From: Neoechinorhynchus agilis
Taxonomy: Eukaryota; Acanthocephala
NCBI GenBank assembly: GCA_051530055.1
Contig: CM121342.1
Location: 8,618,001-8,682,000 of the forward strand
Direction: 5' to 3'
DNA: 64,000 bases
A program made the translations under genes and the position numbers. This document shows, in pieces, positions 56,411 through 64,000 of this stretch. A model generated the notes under the pieces. The model saw nothing but the letters and a program-made list of their open reading frames with translations. It was not told where the DNA came from and ran no database searches. How positions within the stretch are numbered: position 1 is the first letter of the stretch; each line of letters begins with the position of its first letter.

Positions 56411-56999
56411 CACGTTTTATTTATGTAAAAAATGCAAGATCCACACACTTGCCAGCATCTATCTTTGCTAAACGGTGTATGGATGACGGATGTTGAAGGC
56501 AAAGGAGGTGGGACTTGTTTTTGAAGGGGTTTTAATGTGCGATCGGAGGCTTTGTAAAGGAGATGACTGATTAGGAGTCTTTCCTTGTTCTCCGGTTATT
56601 AAGGAAAGATTGGGCTTGGGGGAAGAAAGATTTTTGGTAGAGGGTAGTACGAGCGAGGGGAGATGAAACAGGTTAGGTTTACGGGTGTTTACGAAGGAAG
56701 AGTATTTAGAGATGAGGGAAGAAAATTGCGGAGAGGGTCGAAGAAGACGGAGGGCGTTTTTGGCGAAAATGGAGTGGAGGTGGGCGTCGAGGGGAGGAAG
56801 TGAAGTCCCGCATATTTTCCCTGCTTTCTTGTGGAAGGTCTCGAGGGAATGGGATACGCCGAGACGCCGGAGGATTTTGAGAAGGTAAAGAAGAAGGTTT
56901 GATTTGTCCGGAAAAAACTAACGATCGAACCGACTGCTCCTTCGTCTGAACGTGAATACAAATATTGGAAGAAAACGTTTGACAATTTCGTAGCTGCAT
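56411..56999. other. Purine-biased stretch, unassigned
   Basis: 56560-56900 is strongly G/A-rich on the plus strand and resembles 45960-46420 in composition. The minus-strand frames are Pro/Ser/Arg-rich. Possibly the end of an unrecognised retroelement. Confidence 0.3.
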
Positions 57000-59900
57000 G
57001 TGGAAATCAATGTCCAGGCAAACTTCAATGTCTGATACGTTTCGTCAGTCCAAACGTATATGAAATGATAGCGGGCTAACCCGATTTTGATAAGGCGATT
57101 GCGATCTTGGACAAAGCATACATTAAGGAGGCGAATTCAATTTTTTCCAGACATGTGTTGGCTACGTACCAGCAGCAACCCTCTCAGTCAATCGACGAGT
57201 TCGTCCGAGAACTAAACTGCATAAGCCGAAAATGTCAGTTAACGGACGTGACCGCTGAGCAATACCGACTAGAACTCATTCGCGATGCTTTTGTTAGTGG
57301 GATTTCATCCCCATAATTCGTCAACACCTTCTGGAACATCATGCTCTAAGTTTGACCCAGGCGATCGACATAGCGAAGTCTCTAGATACAGCTCAGCGAA
57401 ACGCTGAAATTTATAACCGTCAAGCGCCGCCTATTGCAGCTTTTGTCGAAGCTCCTCCATCCACTTCGCACCAGAAGCCTGAAACGGAGGATATGGAAAT
57501 AGCTGCCGCCATAAAGTCAAAAAAGTGCTGGTTTTGCGGTTTTGATTTGTATCCAAGATCTCGTTGTCCTACCAGAAAGTCTAAGTGTTCGAAATGCGGA
57601 AAAATAGGCCACTGGGGTAAAGTATGTCGATCCAAGCCATTAGAAAAGCAGCCGGAGGGCACCTCCGCTACTATGTTTTTATGTGCCAGCGACGAGCTTG
57701 CAGATCTAAACAATCGAATGTTCCTTATCGACGTGGTCATTGAGGGACTACCGTTATCTGCTATGATCGATACAGGTAGTTCGAGCAACTTTATTAGTGA
57801 TAAGGTTGCCATGAATCTGGGACTAAAAACGATTGCATCGGAAGGTATAGTCAAGCTGGCTGCAACAAGTCAACAGATTCGAATCAAAGGCAAATGTCTC
57901 GTCGACATTCTTGTGGAAAATCGAACTCATCATGCTGTCAAATTCAGTGTGTTGGAGGACCTTTGTACGGACGTCATACTCGGTCTAGAATTTCAAAAAC
58001 TCCACAGAAGCATTCGTTTTGTCTATAATGGTTCCAAAGATGAATTGACAATCAGGCCCCTATCAGACTGTTGCAACTTGATCAAAGCTGATATGTTGGA
58101 AACCCCATTGTTTAACTCGATCCTTCGGAATATTAAGCCTGTTGTGACCAAATCGCGAATGTTTAGCGTTGAAGACCGTTCGTTTATCGATGGTGAAGTA
58201 AAAAGGTTACTTTATGCAGGCGTGATAGAACCTAGTCGATCTCCGTGGAGATCACAGATTGTAGCCGCCAAAAACGACTCGAATTCAGGCAAGAAGCGAC
58301 TAGTTATTGATTATTCGCAGGCTATCGATAGATTTACTTCGTTGGACGCTTACCCATTGCCTAACCTTCACCAGCTTATTAATACCATCGCTCAATACCG
58401 CGTATTTTCTACCTTCGACTTAAAAAGTGCATATCATCAAATCGGCATACCTGCTTCCTAAAGACGGTACACCGCTTTCGAAGCGAATGGTAATCTTTAC
58501 CAATTTACGCGTATACCTTTTGGCGTTACAAACGGTGTCGCCGCATTTCAAAGGGCGATGGATAATATGATTAAGAGAATTTGGAGTGTACGATTTCATA
58601 TCTAGATAATGTTACTGTAGCAGGTAAATCGCAGGAGGAACACGACTCGAATGTAAAGCTCTTTATGGAAGCTGTCGAGAAACGGAAGTTGACTTTGAAT
58701 CATTCCAAAACTATAGCGTCGGTCCAATCTATCAATCTAATGGGTTACAACATCTGCAATGGAAAGATTCGGCCCGATCCGGAAAGACTACGCCCCTTAT
58801 TTGAAATGCCTATTCCTTCTGATTCAAAAAGCCTAGCTCGAGTGCTCGGAATGTTGGCCTATTACTCAAAGTGGATCCAGGACTTTTCGTCGAAATTTCA
58901 AATACTCTATAAATGTAGTAAATTTCCGATGGAAACCGATGAGATCAGAGTTCTCAAAGCATTGAAGGAAGAGTTGGGAAACGCATCCTTGGGTGTTATC
59001 GACGCGGATAGCCTATTCACCGTCGAATGCGACGCGTCTGATGTTGCCGTTTCGGCCACACTGAACCAAAACGGAAGACCTGTGGCCTTCATTTCCAGGA
59101 CGCTCAACAAGTGCGAGATGCGATATCCTGCCGTCGAAAAGGAGACGATGGCAATCGTCGAAGCTGTCAGAAAGTGGAGACCTCTACTGAATGGGAGACG
59201 TTTTCACCTTATTACTGACCAACGATCGGTAGCTTTTATGATGGACGGTCGCTGACGAACCAAAATTGAGAACGACAAGATTCTAGGCTGGGGGGTTGAG
59301 CTCTCTGACCTCTGATATGAAATTCGTTATCGCCCTGGCAAAGATAATATCGCTGCGGATGCGTTATCGAGGGCCAATGCAATCGACCTGACTGACTTAG
59401 AAGAGATTCACAAGCAACTCTGCCACCCTGGAGTCAGTAGGTTACTTCATTTTGTCAGATCGAAGAACTTACCATTCTCTACATCCGAGGTCAGGTTGAT
59501 ATGCTTGAAATGCAGAACGTGCGCTTTTGTCAAACCGCAGTTTTACAGACCCTCCGTGGACTCCCAACTGATACAGGCATTAAAGCCGATGTATAGGGTA
59601 TCGATTGACTTTAAAGGCCCACTTCCGTCCCTTTCTTCCAACAAGTACTTATTTACGGCAATCGGTGAATACTGTAGGTTCCCGTTTGTCATTCCCTGTG
59701 AAAATATCAATAGTCAGACGGTAATCCGATGCCTTACTTCAATCTTTTCACTGTGTGGTACTCCTGGATGTGTCCATAGCGATCGAGGAGCGGCTTTCCT
59801 GAACAGCGAAGTAAGTCAGTTCTTGAGGGCGAACGGAATAGCCAGCAGCCGCACTACTCCGTATCATCCTACGGGCAACGCTAAGGTGGAGCGATTCAAT

Positions 59901-60480
59901 GTCACGATTTGGAGATCTGTGAGCTTAACTATTTGGGAGGAGGTATTACCTCAAGCCTTGCACGCCGCTCGGTCTCTAATCGTACGAACAACCAACTCTA
60001 CTCCCCACGACCGATTTTTCAGCTTTGCGAGGCGATCGTCTTATGGCTCGTCACTCCCGTCCTGGTTCTTGTCTCCAGGTCTAGTATTAGTACGCAATTT
60101 CGTACGAAATAAAACAGAACCGCTAGTGCGAGAAGTTGAATTAATAGAAGCGAATTCAACACATGCAAGAATACGATATGAAGATGGTATGGAAAGTTAA
60201 GTTTCGACCAAAGACCTTGCCAAATTTCCAGCACTCGATAGCACTAACGATAATCTCATCGAGTGTCCAGTCGAAGACAGTCGAAGACCGGGTTCCGGTG
60301 ATCCAAACGATTGCGAAACGAAGGTCCCACTAGAAGACAAAAAACTGTACCACTGATTGCCGTACTGAGATATTCCCGAGTCAACCTTCTACGAGTGCCC
60401 CGGAACTCCGCAGATCTACACGAATACGACGAAGACCAGAACGATATCGGTGAAAACTCTAAGAGGGCGAGAATGACGTA
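57000..60480 (+). mobile_element. Ty3/gypsy fossil, nearly full internal region
   Basis: The largest LTR-retrotransposon copy here. Parts in order: gag (about 57000-57520), two zinc knuckles (about 57530-57640), aspartic protease with a DTGSS active site (about 57700-58000), reverse transcriptase (about 58130-58850), RNase H (about 58980-59400), integrase with HHCC, DDE core and C-terminal domain (about 59400-60220), and a short tail. No long terminal repeats were recognised at either end. Broken in roughly five to seven places, but long stretches stay open, so it is younger than the copies at 33540 and 55140. Inactive as read. Confidence 0.85.
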
Positions 60481-63289
60481 ATAATTATACGCGACTAATT
60501 CTTCGTCGCCATAATTCAGCCGTTTACTAATCCGCACGCACGTACGCATTCACGCATACCGTTATTTTTCAAGTTGAATAAAAACTGTTTGTGTCCACCA
60601 CACGGCCATTGCCCTTTTTGTACTCCTTTTAAACGTGCTTGAATGTCAAGCTTTTTATATTTTGACGTTTCGCTATGGATTGATCTTTTTTTGAAAATGT
60701 GGAAAGTTGATAACGAACAAAGGGTGCTAACAAGACGACTGCTATTTTTGGATTTAAACAATCAATCTTCTAAAAGTCAAAAGGAAGCGGTTTCTGAAAG
60801 TGATTCCTTGTTAAGACTTTAAACAAACACAATGGAAAATTACATAAAAGACACACGCCCTAAACTGGCAAACTATCTCCGCAAATTATAAATGATAATG
60901 TTAATACAGTAGGTTTGTCTCGCATATTAGAAAAGTATAAAAAAATCGTTATGCTGAATCAAAGAATGCAAACTTCCCATGGAATTTTGCTATTGGGAAC
61001 TCACATCTACATGTCAATAAGTGAGGATGTACCGGGATAAAATATTAGAATTATTGTTCACTTCTTCAGTAGGTAAAATTTTTTATTAAAAACGTTTCGA
61101 GCCTACAAACTGATGATGAACCCGACGAGGTTAGGAACGTTTTTAATAAAAAGTTATTAACCGAGCTAAGAACTGAACAATAATTCAACTAACATCTACA
61201 TTGCATCCTCCGAACCTGAACAACTTAGCAATATAACTGCGATCCAAGGGAAGCTTCCAAGAAGGTTGCTGTCAGAGGGCACAGCTAGTGATTGTTTCTC
61301 CAATAAAAATTGGGTAAATTCTCGAAGCTATCAATATCGATCGAAGAATTACTCAGAGAAGATGACTTAAAAAGGAGTCTTAATCGAAGATGATTTGCCG
61401 ATTTCATAAACAAATTCTTAGAATTAGATCCTCATCTACGACTAAAGTCGCGTAGAGTGAGAGAGGGTGAATTTAAAAAAAAATGGAGCGTCTTTCATTT
61501 CATCCACAATATAACGAAAAAAATAAGATCGATTGATTGTCAATAAGATCAGGGACCGCAAACTAACCGACAAAGAAAAAAGTACATTTAAAGGAAATTA
61601 CTGATGCAATAATAAAGTGAGAAAGAGTTGAGGAAACGAGTTAAAGGGTTCAAAAACACAATTCTCCGAGGCGACGAAAAAGGAACTAAAACGGGCGAGT
61701 TGGGTTTATTCGGTTGCAAGTTTTTTGAAAAAACAAAAGATTTGTCTAAGAGAGTCTTAAATGTCGATTCGAAAATAAACGAGAAATTGGCTTAATCGCT
61801 TATAGAATCTATAGGTTCAATGTTCAATTTGCTGGCTGTTTGCGCTGGTGAAATTATTAAATTAGAAGCGCAAAATGAAAACGCAACCATTTAAATTACG
61901 TTAATCTGTGCCAGAACCGAATCCATTGAAAATGCAACAATAGAATGAAAACCAAAAAACAATGAAAAAATTTAATATCTTCGGTAAGATGGGATTTTGT
62001 TAAATGTCATTTGCTGTAATTTTTTAATAAAAATGAAAATTGACGGCGACTTCGGAAAATCTAAATGTTTTCCATCGTTTTTTTGAAATTGGACTCGGCG
62101 TCTAAAGCAATTTTAATGTGTCTTAAAGTTTCGTCTTAAAAGTTGTTTTGATGTTTTATTCTTTAGTTTTTGTCTACGTTGTGTTTTTTCCGAAATTGTA
62201 ACTTAAGAAGTATTTTTCTAACTTCATAGATTGTCGTTATTTAGAAATTTTAGACTTTGAGTCTAAAATAAACATAAACCGTCACGGATAAAGCTCTCAA
62301 AAGGTTGACATTAGTCGCATGTTTTACAATTATTCGCGTTCTGCATATTTGCTAGCTACAAATATTTGTTGTTGATAATGAATATTTTGTGTTGCAAGCT
62401 CTCCGATTTCTTCGTAGAAACATTAACCGACTACTGTATTTATCTGCTATGAAATTCGCTGGATGTTCACGCAACGTTCTCTAATGCTGATTTTCTGTCG
62501 AGCGTTATTGCGAATTACTTATCTTATAAAAAATTATTATTGTCAACGGACGATCGAGTAACTTTCGACAATGTCTCTATACGGCTATTTCCGTCCATTT
62601 CGTTTATTCTTGGGTTTATTTGATTTTTGAACTTCGTTTTTGTTTGGATTTTTCTGATTAGTAACTTTCAATAACTAACCAATAGCAGTTTCGTTTGATT
62701 GATTAGGCAATTCCCTTTTACTCTAGCAATCAAGTTTTTGTTTCATTTCAATGTATTATTCCTCTAAAAGATAATCTTTTCATTGTGCTCGTCGTCTCTT
62801 TTCTATCAGAAAGTCATTGTAAACAGTGCTTTAATGTGAATATCAAAGTTAAGCAAGACTCATTTTAAGTGATCATCGAATAATAATAAATCGTAATAGA
62901 TATTAAGCAAATAATCAAAAATTATCCAATAGCATCATGATGAGAGAAAACAAATCTCAAATCGTAGGAAAATCAATTCATCGGATTGTGTGTAATTTAG
63001 CGCGATCAATCATGTTCATAAAACGCATTTTGGCTTGGGGAGATAAAGTTGTAAATTTTAATAAAATTTTAGTTCGTACTCTTATGCTCAATTTAGTTTA
63101 AAAAACCAATTTCTCTAAACGACGGAAATTCGACAGGAAAAATGTAAGGGCTTATGATCTCCGAAAATCTTGGATTAAGACCTCCAAGAAACTTTGACTA
63201 TTGACGCAACCTCAAATCAACTGGTGAAAATGTTGGATTCCATCAAAGATTTTTATCCCTTTATCAGCCTACTCCAATAAAACCCTTCT
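60481..63289. other. Long gene-free stretch
   Basis: AT-rich; no frame of note. It holds the palindromic PLE-type end at 61065-61190 and the second copy of the 320-bp repeat at 62235-62555. Nothing else recognised. Confidence 0.5.
61065..61190. repeat. Palindromic PLE-type terminal repeat
   Basis: Inverted repeat. The left arm (minus strand) ends in GCTCGAAACG and the right arm has AAACTGATGATGAACCC, GACGAGGTTAGGAACG. The outer parts GAATTATTGTTCA and TGAACAATAATTC pair. It is the same family as 24880-25445 and 26200-26300. The CTGATGA core is intact in the right arm. Confidence 0.65.
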
Positions 63290-64000
63290 CCTATACAACA
63301 ATCAGTTTATTTGGTCCCAATGCGGTGTCCAGCAGGGTGACCCCTTGGCCCCATTGGATTCGCGTGTACAATCAATGAATTGGTACAATCAATAATTTCT
63401 CCTTTCAACGGCTGGTACCTGGATGACGCCACACTCAGCGGTGATCCCCAGGTTGTTTTAAGAGACTTACAAGCTGTTATAAGCGAAGCAGGAAACTTGG
63501 GCCTCGAACTGAATTTCGAAAAATGCGAAATCCTTTTTCAGGGATTCGATGACAGTTCACGTTCGACGATCATCACAGATTTCCGGCAAGTTGCTCCCAG
63601 GGTGCGCGAGGTTACAAAATACGAATTTAATCTCCTCGGAAGCCCCATTTTCGCCGAAAATATCTCAAAGGACCTCGAGGCCCATATACCGAAGCTCGAA
63701 TTATTATGTACAAGAGCATGTGAGTTGTCGGCGCACGAAGACTTCTTCCTTTTAAAGAATTGCCTATACATCCCCAAATTGATGTATAAGCTGAGAGCTG
63801 CTCCGTGTATCGGGGAGAAAAGAGTTTTATCGGATCTCGACGGGTTTTGCGCTCTTTTTTAAAGAAAATTTTAAATATAAATATTACGGATACGGGCTGG
63901 CGGCAGGCCACGTTCCCAACCTCTTTTGGCGGCCTCGGCATCCGCGCAGTGTCTGATTTAGCCCTTCCAGCGTTCCTCGCCTCTTACCGAGCCAGCAAAA
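63290..64000 (+). mobile_element. RLE-type LINE copy R7 (runs off right edge)
   Basis: SQCGVQQGDPLAP, then FNGWYLDDATLSGDPQVVLR (YxDD RT box), LGLELNFEKCEILFQG, KYEFNLLGSPIF and ELSAHEDFFLLKNCLYIPKL follow R4 and R5. A shift or stop follows at about 63860. After that GWRQATFPTSFGGLGIRA, DLALPAFLASYRASK continues to the edge. 5'-truncated near 63290. Confidence 0.8.

Noticed and set aside
57000-60480. Intact, active retroelement
   Set aside because: The copy is broken in several places and no terminal repeats were found.

Overview
The window looks like a gene-sparse, AT-rich contig from a small invertebrate, most likely a nematode or another ecdysozoan. The host genes are clearly metazoan (SPT16, nuclear poly(A) polymerase, an RNase P/MRP subunit, cystinosin, WBP11). 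Most of their introns are 40-110 bp with GT-AG ends. Several start codons sit directly after an AG acceptor, as expected where mRNAs are trans-spliced. The organism is inferred from these traits and is not proven.

Layout. 1-1782 (-): 5' part of SPT16, running off the left edge. 3296-7590: two tandem copies of a LicD/fukutin-like gene, each damaged in a different place. 7591-13006: head-to-tail endonuclease-type LINE copies, a Penelope-like element (PLE) and a further RT scrap. 13353-16786 (+): poly(A) polymerase, split by a 1.2 kb repeat-bearing intron, then an RPP38-like gene 131 bp downstream. 16847-19790: nested LINE, PLE and Ty3/gypsy scraps. 19870-21850: a tandem array of ~235 bp units rich in TGACGTCA-type words, broken by a palindromic insertion. 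22945-23919 (-): an unrecognised three-exon gene. 24880-26770: PLE ends and scraps. 27637-29168 (+), 37493-39066 (-) and 43559-45165 (-): three cystinosin paralogs with the same exon plan. LINEs of two classes and a broken Ty3/gypsy copy lie between them. 46964-47992 (-): WBP11. 48160-64000: almost entirely transposon debris, including a large broken Ty3/gypsy copy, plus palindromic elements and long stretches with nothing recognisable.

How the genes relate. Poly(A) polymerase and RPP38 are both RNA-processing genes and their spacing suggests one polycistronic unit. SPT16 (chromatin transcription) and WBP11 (splicing) are lone housekeeping genes. The three cystinosins would each give a lysosomal cystine/proton symporter; their patchwork similarity points to gene conversion or unequal exchange. 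The rest of the window is a record of mobile-element activity: an apurinic-endonuclease LINE family that repeatedly abuts its own 3' ends, a LINE family with a restriction-like endonuclease, RTE-like fragments, PLEs with a GIY-YIG endonuclease, and Ty3/gypsy fossils. The most interesting non-coding signal is a family of hammerhead-like hairpins (CTGA-GA, stem, GAAA) lying just downstream of PLE coding ends and also found inside small stand-alone palindromes.
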